Positions 23,842-32,227 of a DNA stretch of 64,000 bases are shown one piece after another. The notes below the pieces were generated by a model that saw only the letters and a program-made list of their open reading frames with translations, did no database searches and was not told the origin of the DNA. This DNA is from JAOUEA01 sp963825635. GTDB lineage: Bacteria > Actinomycetota > UBA4738 > HRBIN12. The stretch is taken from contig CAWGTU010000002.1 in the NCBI GenBank assembly GCA_963825635.1, positions 216,139-280,138 of the forward strand. Reading direction: 5' to 3'. Position 1 is the first letter of the stretch. Every line of letters starts with the position of its first letter. A program made the position numbers and the translations under genes.

Positions 23842-25332
23842 ATGGTCTCCTCACGCACTCGTTCCACGATCGGGCCTGCGCGCTCCGGGGACGCTGAGCT
23901 CGACCGGTGCGTCGCGCGCATCCTCCACCGGTGGTCGGCCGTCGGTCTGGCCGTCGGCGTGGTGAGTGACGGGTCGCTCGCCTCGTTCTCCGCGCACGGC
24001 GTCGCCGACATCGTCGAGCGCACACCGATCACCGAGGACACGGTCTTCCGGATCGCGTCGATCACCAAGACCGTCACGGCGGTCTCGATGCTGCAACTGT
24101 GGGAGCAGGGCCAGGTCGACCTCGACGCACCCGCGAACGAGTACCTGCGCGCGTATCGTCTGGTTCCCGCCGACCCGGGCTGGAGGCCCGCGACGCTGCG
24201 GCACCTACTGACGCACACGGCCGGCATCCCCGAGGTGGTGCCCGCCCGGGGCGCGTTGCGGCCCGACTTCGGCGAGAGCGTGGCGCTGGGGGAGCGTCTG
24301 CCCTCGCTCGCGGAGCACTACCGTGGCCGGCTGCGCCTCGTGGCCGAGCCCGGGACCAGGTTCCGGTACGGCAACCACGGGTTCGCCACGCTCGGCCAGA
24401 TCATCGAGGACGTGAGCGGGGAACCGCTCGACCGTTACTTCCGCCGGCACGTCTTCGACCCACTCGGCATGGACCACACCGACCTGCTTCGCTCCGAGCG
24501 GGTCACGCCATGGCTCGCGACCGGATACGAGATGGGACACGCCGGCCCGAAGGCCGTCTCTGTACGGGAGGCCGTGACCGCGGGTGCCGCGTCTGTCTAC
24601 TCCACGCCGGGCGACATGGCTCGCTACCTGGCGGCGCTGCTCGGCGGTGGTGTGAACGACCACGGCTCGATGCTCGAGCCGGAGACGGTCACGATGATGT
24701 TCGAGCCGCAGTATCGGCCCGACCCCCGCATCCCGGGCATCGGGCTCGCGTTCTGGCGTGCCGACCTCGGCGATGGCCACTTGGCCGTCGAGCACCAGGG
24801 GACGCTGCCCGGCTTCCACTCGCAGGTCTTCCTCGCCCCCGACGACGGCGTGGCCGTGATGGCGTTCACGAACGGCTCGTGGCGTCCGGACTTCTGGCTT
24901 CCGTTCGAGACCTCGAGCCTCCTCAGGCAGATCGTCGGCCTCCCCGAGGACGCGATCCGGACCGACGTGCCGCGCCGACCCGAGACGTGGGGCGAGCTGT
25001 GCGGTTGGTACGCGCTCGAGGGGCCACTCACCGACGTGCGCATGCGCGGGATGTTCGGCGCCGGCGCCGAGATCTTCGTGCGGCGAGGTCAGCTGACGAT
25101 CCGTGCGCTGACCCCGATCCCGACGTTGTACCGAGGCTTCCCACTGCACCCGGACGATCCTGAGGACCCGCTCGTGTTCCGGCTCGATCTCGAACAGGTC
25201 GGGCTCGGGTCGATGCGGGTCGTGTTCGGTCGCGACGCGGGGAAGGTGTCGCGCCTGCACCTCGAGGTCATGCCGCTGACGCTCGTCAAGCGACCGTGGC
25301 CCCGAGTCCTGCGCGGGTGGGCGAGGCGATGA
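23842..25332 (+). CDS. serine hydrolase, beta-lactamase fold (esterase EstB/PBP-like)
   Basis: 496 residues, AAGGAGG before ATG. The catalytic SxxK is SITK in FRIASITKTVTAVSML, the YxN motif is YGN in FRYGNHGFATLGQ, and the third motif is HQG in VEHQGTLPGF. HLLTHTAGIPEVVPA is the family signature. A C-terminal beta-rich domain of about 110 residues (WGELCGWYALEGPLTDV) is the extra domain found in some esterases and D-aminopeptidases. No signal peptide. Its stop overlaps the next gene's ATG as ATGA, so it is translationally coupled to the wax ester synthase, suggesting work on fatty esters. Confidence 0.85.
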   Translation: MVSSRTRSTIGPARSGDAELDRCVARILHRWSAVGLAVGVVSDGSLASFSAHGVADIVERTPITEDTVFRIASITKTVTAVSMLQLWEQGQVDLDAPANEYLRAYRLVPADPGWRPATLRHLLTHTAGIPEVVPARGALRPDFGESVALGERLPSLAEHYRGRLRLVAEPGTRFRYGNHGFATLGQIIEDVSGEPLDRYFRRHVFDPLGMDHTDLLRSERVTPWLATGYEMGHAGPKAVSVREAVTAGAASVYSTPGDMARYLAALLGGGVNDHGSMLEPETVTMMFEPQYRPDPRIPGIGLAFWRADLGDGHLAVEHQGTLPGFHSQVFLAPDDGVAVMAFTNGSWRPDFWLPFETSSLLRQIVGLPEDAIRTDVPRRPETWGELCGWYALEGPLTDVRMRGMFGAGAEIFVRRGQLTIRALTPIPTLYRGFPLHPDDPEDPLVFRLDLEQVGLGSMRVVFGRDAGKVSRLHLEVMPLTLVKRPWPRVLRGWARR

Positions 25333-26735
25333 CGAGGGTGGGCCGGTTCCGGAGGTTGAGCTCCTTCGACCTGATGTTCCTGCGGCTCGAGACGCCCGAG
25401 TGGCCGTGCCACTTCGGCGGTCTCACGGTCCTGGAAGGCGAGGCATTGCTGGACGACGAGGGCCGGTTGCGTATGCGGGAGATCACCGCACGGCTCGAAC
25501 GTCGCCTGCCGCTCGTCCCCGAGCTGCGGCGGCGCCTGCACGTGCCTGGACCGCTCGGTGGGCGGCCGCTGTGGGTCGACGATCCCCGGTTCGCGATCGA
25601 GCGACACGTGCACCAGACGACCGTCCCCACGCCCGGAGGCGACGGCGAGCTCCTGGAGACGGCCGCGCAGGTCGCCATGCGCTCTCTGGATCGCCGCCGG
25701 CCCCTCTGGGAGCTGTGGTTCTTCACGGGCCTCGAGGAGGATCGCGTCGCCGCGATGCTGAAGCTGCACCACTCGGTCGCCGACGGCATGGCGGCCGTGA
25801 CGATCATGGCGTCGCTGTTCGACCTCGATCCCGCGGTCCCCGATCCCGCCCCCGCCTCGTGGGTGCCCGAACGGCTCCCGTCGGAACGGGCCCTGCGCGC
25901 CGACAACCTCGAGGCGAAGATCGAGACCGTGCGCGGGCTCGTCGCCGACGCGACGCGGCCGGGCGCAGGCGCTCGGATGGCGGCGTCGATCGGCAGGGTC
26001 GCGCGCATCGCGCGCTCGTACGCCGGCGCGAACCCGGAGCTGCAGGCACCGCCCACCTCGCTCAACCGGGTGGTCGGTGCAGGTCGGCGGATCGGGGTCG
26101 TCCGGTTGGATCTCGCCGCCGTGAAAGGTGCGGCGCACGCACACGACGCCACGGTCAACGACGTGGTGCTCGATCTGTGGTCGGGAGGGCTTCGGCGCCT
26201 GCTGGCCTCGCGCGGCGAGGCCACGGACCTCGAGCTGATCACCAGCCTGCCGGTGTCGCTGCGCGCCGACGCCGGATCCGAGGCCGTCGACAATCGCTCC
26301 GGGTGGGTCGCGTTCGCGCTGCCGACCTCGGAACCGGACCCGAGCAGCCGTCTCGGCGAGATCGCCAGGAGGACTCGAGTGGTGAAGGCGACCCAGCAGC
26401 CTGCCGCGATCGCCGGCTTCATGGCTGCACTCGCCGCGACCCCCCTGGCGCGTCCGTTCACCACGCATCAGCACACGAACAACGTGCTCGTCACGAACGT
26501 GCCGGGGCCGCCGGTACCCATGTACATGTTCGGCGCTCGCGTGGTGGAGATCCTGCCGATCGTCGAGCTCGTGGGGAACGTCGGCCTGGTGCTCTGTGCC
26601 TTCTCCTACGCGGGCCGGCTCTCTCTGGTCGTCACCGCCGACGCGACCGGCTTCCCCGACCTCGACGTGCTGGTCGACGGGATGGAGCGGGAGTGGGACG
26701 CCCTCGTGACCCCGGTGGCCGAGGGCATCCGCTGA
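25329..26735 (+). CDS. wax ester synthase/diacylglycerol acyltransferase (WS/DGAT)
   Basis: 468 residues, ATG overlapping the previous stop. The catalytic HHxxxDG is HHSVADG in AAMLKLHHSVADGMAA; LSSFDLMFLRLETPEWPCHFGGL is the conserved opening (SxxDxxFLxxE), VNDVVLDLWSGGLR the second-half motif, and NNVLVTNVPGPPVPMYMFGARV the PLW/NVPGP signature of the family. The enzyme joins an acyl-CoA to a long-chain alcohol or diacylglycerol, giving storage wax or triacylglycerol at the membrane. Coupling to a serine hydrolase suggests a synthesis-turnover pair for neutral lipids or a related acylated product. Confidence 0.9.
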   Translation: MTRVGRFRRLSSFDLMFLRLETPEWPCHFGGLTVLEGEALLDDEGRLRMREITARLERRLPLVPELRRRLHVPGPLGGRPLWVDDPRFAIERHVHQTTVPTPGGDGELLETAAQVAMRSLDRRRPLWELWFFTGLEEDRVAAMLKLHHSVADGMAAVTIMASLFDLDPAVPDPAPASWVPERLPSERALRADNLEAKIETVRGLVADATRPGAGARMAASIGRVARIARSYAGANPELQAPPTSLNRVVGAGRRIGVVRLDLAAVKGAAHAHDATVNDVVLDLWSGGLRRLLASRGEATDLELITSLPVSLRADAGSEAVDNRSGWVAFALPTSEPDPSSRLGEIARRTRVVKATQQPAAIAGFMAALAATPLARPFTTHQHTNNVLVTNVPGPPVPMYMFGARVVEILPIVELVGNVGLVLCAFSYAGRLSLVVTADATGFPDLDVLVDGMEREWDALVTPVAEGIR

Positions 26736-26774
26736 CGCGGACGCGCACGGCGGCAACCCTCGCCACGACGTGCC

Positions 26775-27473
26775 TTATGCGCTCGCGATGCCGCCGATGA
26801 TGTGGGCGAGCTCCTTCGGGCGCGACCACATCGGCCAGTGGCTCGTCGGCAGGTCGATCCACGTGACGTCGTGGAGCTCGGCGAATCCCCCGAGCCAGGT
26901 CTGACCCTCCGCGACGGCCTCCTTGTACTGCTCGGACGTGTACGCCGTGCATATCACCGTGCTCGGCACGTCGAGGCGGGCGTCGTTCGTGAGCACGGGC
27001 GCGTCGCGAAGCGCGGCGGCCGGCTCGGGCACCGCGCGGCGGCGGAACGTCTCGAGCTGTTCCTCGCTGAGCCCGTCGAGGTGCTCCTCCTCCGCGAGCT
27101 GCTCCCGCGGGGGGAGGGGTTGCTCGATGCCGTCGAAGTCGGGGTCGAGCGCGGCGGTCGCCGGACCGGTGTCGACGTAGACCATGTGCGCGATCAGCTC
27201 CGCGACGCGGTCGGTCGCGCTGTAGCCCGGCACCCCGGCGCCGCTGTGGACGGCGAGCACGACCGACTCGCCGGCCGCTCGCACCGCGTCGCAGATCGCC
27301 TCGACGTGATCGTCGAGCGTGATCGACGATCGGTCGCTGTCGACGGACTCGAGACCGGGCAGCGTCAGCGCGGTGACCTCGTGGCCGTCTGCCCGCATCA
27401 GCTCGGCGACCTCGTCCCACGCCCACGCGCCGAGCCAGAAACCGGGAACCAGGATGATCGGCGTGTTCGACAT
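26775..27473 (-). CDS. alpha/beta hydrolase (methylesterase/HNL-like)
   Basis: 232 residues. PIILVPGFWLGAWAWDEVAELMRADGHEVTALTLPGL is the short-loop plant-esterase-like opening; the nucleophile is in VLAVHSGAGVPGYSA (G-x-S-x-G variant HSGAG) and the base in LPTSHWPMWSRPKEL, a conserved C-terminal histidine. This is the group annotated as alpha/beta fold hydrolase or salicylate/acetone-cyanohydrin esterase-like. TAGGGT lies 6 nt before the ATG on the minus strand (27485-27480), a leaderless-type start. Substrate unknown; convergent with the WS/DGAT gene. Confidence 0.85.
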   Translation of the reverse strand: MSNTPIILVPGFWLGAWAWDEVAELMRADGHEVTALTLPGLESVDSDRSSITLDDHVEAICDAVRAAGESVVLAVHSGAGVPGYSATDRVAELIAHMVYVDTGPATAALDPDFDGIEQPLPPREQLAEEEHLDGLSEEQLETFRRRAVPEPAAALRDAPVLTNDARLDVPSTVICTAYTSEQYKEAVAEGQTWLGGFAELHDVTWIDLPTSHWPMWSRPKELAHIIGGIASA

Positions 27474-27516
27474 GCTTCGACCCTAGGTCTCGCCACCGAC
27501 GACCGTCCAGCGGCCG

Positions 27517-28071
27517 TCAGTCGGGTCGATCTTCGCCGACCACCCCGTCGATCGATTCCCTGATGATGTCGGCGTGGCCCGAGTGCCGCGCGTACTCCTC
27601 GAGCATGTCGAGCAGCACCCGCCGCAGGTTCGGCGAACGACCCTCTTCGTCCGTCATGCTCGTGACCGGCTGGTCGAGGCCGCCCTGTGCCAGCACGTCC
27701 GCGAGCGCGGCGCGCGAGCGGGTCACCGCATCACGGTAGAGCGCGTAGAGCTCCTCGGGGGAGTCGCCGGCGGCCGAATGCCAGTCCCAGTCCGGGTCGG
27801 CGTCCCAGTCGACGTCTCTCCACGGCGACGGCATCTCGTGTCCCGCGATCTTCCAGGTGAACTTGTCGTCCTCGACCAGGGCCAGGTGCTTGAGCAGCCC
27901 GCCGAGCGTGATCGTCGATGCGGCCGCGGTGGCCCTCAGATCTTCGGCGTCGAGGCCCCCCGTCTTCCAGGCGAGGGTCGCGCGCTGTCGCTCGAGCGCC
28001 GCCACGATCGCGGTGGCCTCGTCGGCCGCGAGAGGCGGTTCGGGCCAGGGTTCCTGATCGATGTACGTCAT
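27517..28071 (-). CDS. DinB/DUF664 mycothiol-dependent-type protein
   Basis: 184 residues; the ATG at 28069-28071 overlaps the TetR stop as ATGA. ITLGGLLKHLALVEDDKFTWKIAG carries the first conserved histidine, and LDMLEEYARHSGHADIIRESIDGVVG the H-x3-H pair that completes the metal site of DUF664 proteins. These are often thiol-S-transferase-like enzymes using mycothiol. Operon with the TetR repressor, which also seems to control the divergent reductase, so all three genes may answer the same small-molecule stress. Confidence 0.85.
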   Translation of the reverse strand: MTYIDQEPWPEPPLAADEATAIVAALERQRATLAWKTGGLDAEDLRATAAASTITLGGLLKHLALVEDDKFTWKIAGHEMPSPWRDVDWDADPDWDWHSAAGDSPEELYALYRDAVTRSRAALADVLAQGGLDQPVTSMTDEEGRSPNLRRVLLDMLEEYARHSGHADIIRESIDGVVGEDRPD

Positions 28072-28748
28072 GCACGCTCCTTGAGTCGCTCGATGCCGTC
28101 GAGCATCAGGTCCAGCGCGAACTCGAACTCGAACTGATCGTCGCACCCCGCGCCGACGACCGACCGGTCGTCGTGGGAGATCGTCGTGAAGATCTCGTAG
28201 ATGTACGGGTACGTGCCGGCCAGGGCCTCCCACATCGCCGCTTCGGCGGACGGGTCGGCGTCGGTGGTGTCGTTGAACAGCTCCTGCGTGAACCCGAAGA
28301 TCCGGCTGCCCATCGCGTGCAGCACGTGATGGGTCAGGTCGAGCGAGAACCCCCCGGTGCGGAGCATGCCGATCATCGAGTCCATGTAGGCGAGCACGAC
28401 CGGCGTGGGCGTGGCGCGCGACTCCATCACGCTCGAGGCCCACGGATGGCGCATGAGGGCGCGGCGGGCGGAGAGGATGCGCTCCCGCATCGCCGTCTTC
28501 CAGTCGGCGCCTTCGAGCGGCGGGTCGATCTCTCCGACGACGACGTCGATCATGCCCCCCAGGAGCTCGTCCTTGTTCGCGACGTGCCGGTAGAGCGCCA
28601 TCGGCACGACGTCGAGGGCGTGTGCGAGCTTGCGCATGCTCAACGCCTCGACGCCGCCCCGATCGGCCAGGTCCACGGCTGTCTGCAGAACCCGTTCCCT
28701 GGTCAGCGGCACCCTGGGCTGTGCGCTGGCCTCGATCTCGGCGCTCAT
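28068..28748 (-). CDS. TetR/AcrR-family repressor
   Basis: 226 residues, ATG at 28746-28748 with GAGGGGAG upstream. PLTRERVLQTAVDLADRGGVEALSMRKLAHALDVVPMALYRHVANKDELL is the TetR helix-turn-helix; the C-terminal part (EFALDLMLDGIERL) resembles the TetR_C (tetracycline-repressor-type) ligand domain. An in-frame start further upstream at 28796 would fall inside the operator and is rejected. Two identical-core operators lie in the divergent promoter region, so autoregulation and control of the reductase gene are expected. Confidence 0.9.
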   Translation of the reverse strand: MSAEIEASAQPRVPLTRERVLQTAVDLADRGGVEALSMRKLAHALDVVPMALYRHVANKDELLGGMIDVVVGEIDPPLEGADWKTAMRERILSARRALMRHPWASSVMESRATPTPVVLAYMDSMIGMLRTGGFSLDLTHHVLHAMGSRIFGFTQELFNDTTDADPSAEAAMWEALAGTYPYIYEIFTTISHDDRSVVGAGCDDQFEFEFALDLMLDGIERLKERA

Positions 28749-28774
28749 CCGCTCCCCTCTCGAAGTCGTGGAGG

Positions 28775-28829
28775 TTGACAAGTGTACGTCGTACACGTAC
28801 GCTCCACCTCGTCAGTGTACGGCGTACAC
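28775..28829 (+). promoter_or_regulatory. sigma-70-type promoter with two TetR operators
   Basis: TTGACA (28775-28780), 17-bp spacer, TACGCT (28798-28803). GTGTACGTCGTACAC (28782-28796) fills the spacer and GTGTACGGCGTACAC (28815-28829) lies just past the start point; centres are 33 bp apart, three helical turns. A repressor bound at both would block the reductase promoter. Confidence 0.8.
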
Positions 28830-28864
28830 ACTCAACGCGCTACCAGACGAGAGGGAGAAGCGGG

Positions 28865-29836
28865 ATGAAGGCGATCGTGCAGGATCGGTACGGCTCGGCG
28901 GACGTGCTGGAGTTCAGAGACATCGAGGAACCCGTGATCGGCGACGACGAGGTGCTCGTGCGCGTGCACGCGGCGGGCTGCGGCCCCGACGTGTGGCACC
29001 TGATGACCGGCCTGCCGAAGATGGTGCGGCTGATGCCCGGGTTCCACAAGATGAGGGCGGGGGTGCGAGGCCGCGACGTCGCCGGACGCGTCGAGGCGGT
29101 CGGCTCGGCGGTGACGAGCGTGCGCCCCGGCGACGAGGTCATGGGCATCGCCGAGGGGTCCTTCGCCGAGCTCGCCGTCGCCGACGCGTCCAAGCTCGTC
29201 GCGAAGCCGCCGAACGTCTCGTTCGAGCAGGCGGCCGCGGCGTCGATCTCCGGACTCACCGCGCTCCAGGCTCTCCGCGACGAGGCCGAGGTGCAGCCCG
29301 GGCAGCAGGTGTTGATCGTCGGCGCCGCCGGAGGCGTCGGGTCGCTGGCGGTGCAGATCGCCAAGGCGTACGGCGCGGTGGTGACCGGCGTCTGCAGCAC
29401 GTCGAAGATCGATCTGGTCCGTTCGATCGGCGCGGACGACGTGATCGACTACACCCGCGAGGACTTCGCCGATGGGTCGCGGACGTGGGATGTGATCGTC
29501 GAGACGTCGGGTCGCCGCTCACTCTCTGACCTGCGGCACGCACTCACGCCGAAGGGAACCCTCGTGATCGTGGGCGGCGAGGGCGGCGGGCAGTGGACCG
29601 GCGGGTTCTTCCGCCAGATGCTTCGGGCGCCCGTGCTCTCCCTCTTCGTCGGCCAGAAGCTCCGAGGGATCGTCTCGACGGAGGGCCACGAAGATCTCGA
29701 GGCACTCGCCGAGCTCATCGAGGCCGGGAAGGTCACACCGGTCATCGACCGCACCTACCCGCTGATCGAGGCCCCCGACGCGATCCGCTACCTCGAGGAA
29801 GGGCACGCCGCGGGCAAGATCGTGATCACGGTGTAG
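28865..29836 (+). CDS. NAD(P)-dependent MDR oxidoreductase (quinone reductase-like)
   Basis: 323 residues. MKAIVQDRYGSADVLEFRDIEEPVIGDDEVLVRVHAAG is the GroES-like opening, VLIVGAAGGVGSLAVQIAKAYGA is the Rossmann nucleotide-binding loop, and VSTEG-HEDLEALAELIEAGKVTPVIDRTYPL the C-terminal family end. The catalytic and structural zinc cysteines of alcohol dehydrogenases are missing, so it belongs to the zinc-free quinone/enone reductases (zeta-crystallin type). Under control of the TetR operators. A paralogue at 32996 also sits divergent from a TetR gene. Confidence 0.9.
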   Translation: MKAIVQDRYGSADVLEFRDIEEPVIGDDEVLVRVHAAGCGPDVWHLMTGLPKMVRLMPGFHKMRAGVRGRDVAGRVEAVGSAVTSVRPGDEVMGIAEGSFAELAVADASKLVAKPPNVSFEQAAAASISGLTALQALRDEAEVQPGQQVLIVGAAGGVGSLAVQIAKAYGAVVTGVCSTSKIDLVRSIGADDVIDYTREDFADGSRTWDVIVETSGRRSLSDLRHALTPKGTLVIVGGEGGGQWTGGFFRQMLRAPVLSLFVGQKLRGIVSTEGHEDLEALAELIEAGKVTPVIDRTYPLIEAPDAIRYLEEGHAAGKIVITV

Positions 29837-29849
29837 CGGTCGTGTCGGT

Positions 29850-30365
29850 TCAGTCGCCGTCGTGCCGCGCCTTGAGCTCCTCGGTCAGGTGGTCGGCGAG
29901 GCGGTCGAAGAAGATCAGCGAGCCGCGCATCGCCCGCGAGTACTCGTCGGCAGGCAGGCTTCCCCGCTGCGTGAACGTCATCTCGGTGCGGCCGTCATCG
30001 AGGTCGCGGAACTCGGCCCGCATCACCTCGGGGGGTCCCTGAAGGGCCTCGCCCGCGACCTCGAGCACCAACTCGACGACCGCGGGTTCGACGACCTCGC
30101 GGAACGTGCCGGAGAACGGGATCTCCATGCGCTCGGGGCCGTGGAGCATCACGGCGCTCCAGGCGCCGCCCGGCCGTGGATCCATCGAGGCGGTCTCGAG
30201 CGGTATCGACGATCCGTGTTCCCCGAACCAGGTTGCGAACCGCTCCGGCTCGGTCCAGGCCTTGAAGACCAGCTCACGTGGGGCGTCGAACACGCGGACG
30301 ATCACGATGCCGTCGGCGTCGCTCCTCGCCGAGACCACGCCTTCGGCAGGGGTCGGTTCAGTCAT
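29850..30365 (-). CDS. SRPBCC (AHSA1-type) domain protein
   Basis: 171 residues. GIVIVRVFDAPRELVFKAWTEPERFATWFGEHG is the fold's opening strand and helices, GGAWSAVMLHGPERMEIPFSGTFREVVEP the central sheet, and GSLIFFDRLADHLTEELKA the closing helix. It overlaps the ArsR gene as ATGA (30362-30365), exactly repeating the organisation at 3622-4478, though sequence identity between the two SRPBCC proteins is low. Ligand unknown. Confidence 0.85.
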   Translation of the reverse strand: MTEPTPAEGVVSARSDADGIVIVRVFDAPRELVFKAWTEPERFATWFGEHGSSIPLETASMDPRPGGAWSAVMLHGPERMEIPFSGTFREVVEPAVVELVLEVAGEALQGPPEVMRAEFRDLDDGRTEMTFTQRGSLPADEYSRAMRGSLIFFDRLADHLTEELKARHDGD

Positions 30366-30712
30366 CTCGTGCTCCTTCTTGGTCCTTGGCTTGTGTCGCG
30401 GGCCCGCCGCAGGTGCTCATCGAGGCGGTCGAAGCTCTCCTCCCAGAAGCGGTGATCGCGCACCCAGTCGATGACCTGCCCGAGCGGTTCGGGCCGCACA
30501 CGGCAGGGACGCCACTGCGCCGAGTGTGTCCGCGTGATCAGGCCCGCCCGCTCCAGCACCTTCAGGTGCTTCGAGACGGCCTGCAGGGTGATCGGGAACG
30601 GGTCGGCCAGCTCGCCGACGCTCGCCTCGCCGTCGGCGAGGCGCTCGAGGATCGCACGCCGGGTCGGATCCGCAAGTGCGGAGAAGGTGACGCTGAGCTG
30701 ATCGACCGGCAT
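30362..30712 (-). CDS. ArsR-family transcriptional repressor
   Basis: 116 residues. VDQLSVTFSALADPTRRAILERLADGEASVGELADPFPITLQAVSKHLKVLERAGLITRTHSAQWRPCRVRPEPL is a complete ArsR winged helix without metal-binding cysteine motif (a lone cysteine in RPCRV). GAGG precedes the ATG at 30712. An 18-bp perfect palindrome with 4-bp centre lies between promoter and start, and the SRPBCC gene is coupled downstream. Paralogue of the repressor at 4101 but with a different operator. Confidence 0.9.
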   Translation of the reverse strand: MPVDQLSVTFSALADPTRRAILERLADGEASVGELADPFPITLQAVSKHLKVLERAGLITRTHSAQWRPCRVRPEPLGQVIDWVRDHRFWEESFDRLDEHLRRARDTSQGPRRSTR

Positions 30713-30728
30713 CCTGGCCTCGTTCCGC

Positions 30729-30750
30729 TATTCAACCGTGGGGTTGAATA
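30729..30750 (-). promoter_or_regulatory. ArsR operator: perfect 9-4-9 inverted repeat
   Basis: TATTCAACC (30729-30737) and GGTTGAATA (30742-30750) flank GTGG. It overlaps TATATT (minus strand, 30752-30747), a likely -10 box for the ArsR gene, so repressor would cover -10 and start point. Confidence 0.75.
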
Positions 30751-30823
30751 TAGGCTCCTGTGGGCGCTCCGGTCAAGCGGCTTGCCCCGCAGAGGACCGG
30801 AGTCCAGGATTGGCGGCGTGGAC

Positions 30824-32188
30824 ATGCCGGAGTCGCAGTACGCCGTCACCGACGACGGCGTGCACATCGCCTACCAGATCGTCGGCGACGGGCCGGTCGA
30901 CATCGTCTTCGTGCACGCGTTCGTCACCCATGTCGAGTTGATGTGGGAGCTGCCCTCGTTCGAGCGATTGATCCGATCCCTCGGCTCGTTCGCCCGCGTG
31001 ATCCTGTTCGACAAGCGCGGAGTCGGGCTGTCGGACCGACTCTCGTCGTCACTCCCGACCCTCGAAGCACGGATGGACGATCTTCGCGCGGTGCTCGATG
31101 CCGCCGGTTCCGAGCGTGCGCTGATGTTCGGCGTGAGCGACGGGGGAGCGCTGGCCACTCTCTTCGCGGCGAGCTACCCAGAACGTTCCCTCGGGTTGCT
31201 GCTCTGGAGCGGCGCGGTCCGACTCGCCTGGGCTCCCGACTACCCATGGGGGATGCGCGAGGATGACTTCGAGGAACGGCTCCGCGCCCGCCAGGAGCTC
31301 TGGGGCAACGCCCGGCGTGGCGAGGAGTCGACGGCCATGACGTTCCGGGTCGACGGTGAGCGCCTGCGTCGAGACCCGGCGTTCGTGAGCTGGCTGATGA
31401 AGCTGCAACGCAACGGCGCCGCGCCCGGAGACCTCGCGACCTTCAATCGAGTGTGGCTGTCGACCGACGCCCGCAGCGCATTGCCTGCGATCCAGGTGCC
31501 GGCCGCGGTGATCGTCCGAGACGCGTGGCCGTCGGAGCTGATCGAGGAGAGCGCCTGGACGGCTCGGCAGATCCCCGGCGCGTCGATCGTCACGTTGCCG
31601 GGCGAGGGGGAAGACCCGTACCTCGGCAACGTGGCGCAGGTCGCCGAGGCGGTCGAGCGGTTCGTGTCGTCGATCCGGGAGGAACACGAGATCTTCGACC
31701 GCGTGCTCGCGACCGTGCTGTTCACCGACATCGTCGGGTCGACGGAGCAGGCGTCGACGCTCGGTGACCGCGAGTGGAAGCGGCTCGTGGAACAGCACCA
31801 CTCCAAGGTGCGGGCGCTGCTCGCACGTTTCCGCGGGAACGAGGTCGACACCGCGGGCGACGGCTTCTACGCGACGTTCGACGGGCCCGGACGCGCGGTG
31901 CGATGCGCCTCGGCGATCGTGCGATCGGTGGAGTCGCTCGGCATCAACGTTCGTGCGGGGCTGCACACCGGCGAAGTCGAGACGATCGCAGGGAAGGTCG
32001 GCGGCCTCGCCGTGGTGATCGGTTCCCGGATCGCCTCCTTCGCAGGCCCGTCCGAGGTCCTCGTCTCGCAGACGGTTCGCGACCTCACCGCCGGGTCCGG
32101 TCTCACGTTCGAGGATCTGGGGGACCGGGAGCTGAAAGGCGTGCCCGGTCGATGGCGCATCAACCGGGTCGTCGGGGCTCCTGTGTGA
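30824..32188 (+). CDS. alpha/beta hydrolase - class III cyclase fusion
   Basis: 454 residues; a GTG 6 nt upstream (30818) is an alternative start. Residues 1-285 are an alpha/beta hydrolase (VFVHAFVTHVELMWELP, ILFDKRGVGLSDR, nucleophile elbow FGVSDGGALA), and from about 300 a class III cyclase domain: LATVLFTDIVGSTEQAS and DTAGDGFYATFDGP keep the two metal aspartates, LGDRELKGVPGRWRINRV the end. The usual VN-x-x-AR segment reads VVIGSRIAS, so the Asn is missing though the Arg is kept. The same fusion is known from Mycobacterium tuberculosis Rv1900c. The hydrolase half probably acts as a ligand sensor or regulator. Divergent from the ArsR-SRPBCC operon. Confidence 0.85.
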   Translation: MPESQYAVTDDGVHIAYQIVGDGPVDIVFVHAFVTHVELMWELPSFERLIRSLGSFARVILFDKRGVGLSDRLSSSLPTLEARMDDLRAVLDAAGSERALMFGVSDGGALATLFAASYPERSLGLLLWSGAVRLAWAPDYPWGMREDDFEERLRARQELWGNARRGEESTAMTFRVDGERLRRDPAFVSWLMKLQRNGAAPGDLATFNRVWLSTDARSALPAIQVPAAVIVRDAWPSELIEESAWTARQIPGASIVTLPGEGEDPYLGNVAQVAEAVERFVSSIREEHEIFDRVLATVLFTDIVGSTEQASTLGDREWKRLVEQHHSKVRALLARFRGNEVDTAGDGFYATFDGPGRAVRCASAIVRSVESLGINVRAGLHTGEVETIAGKVGGLAVVIGSRIASFAGPSEVLVSQTVRDLTAGSGLTFEDLGDRELKGVPGRWRINRVVGAPV

Positions 32189-32227
32189 GAGCGAGTTCCC
32201 CGGTACCGGCGGCACGCTCGCCGAGGG

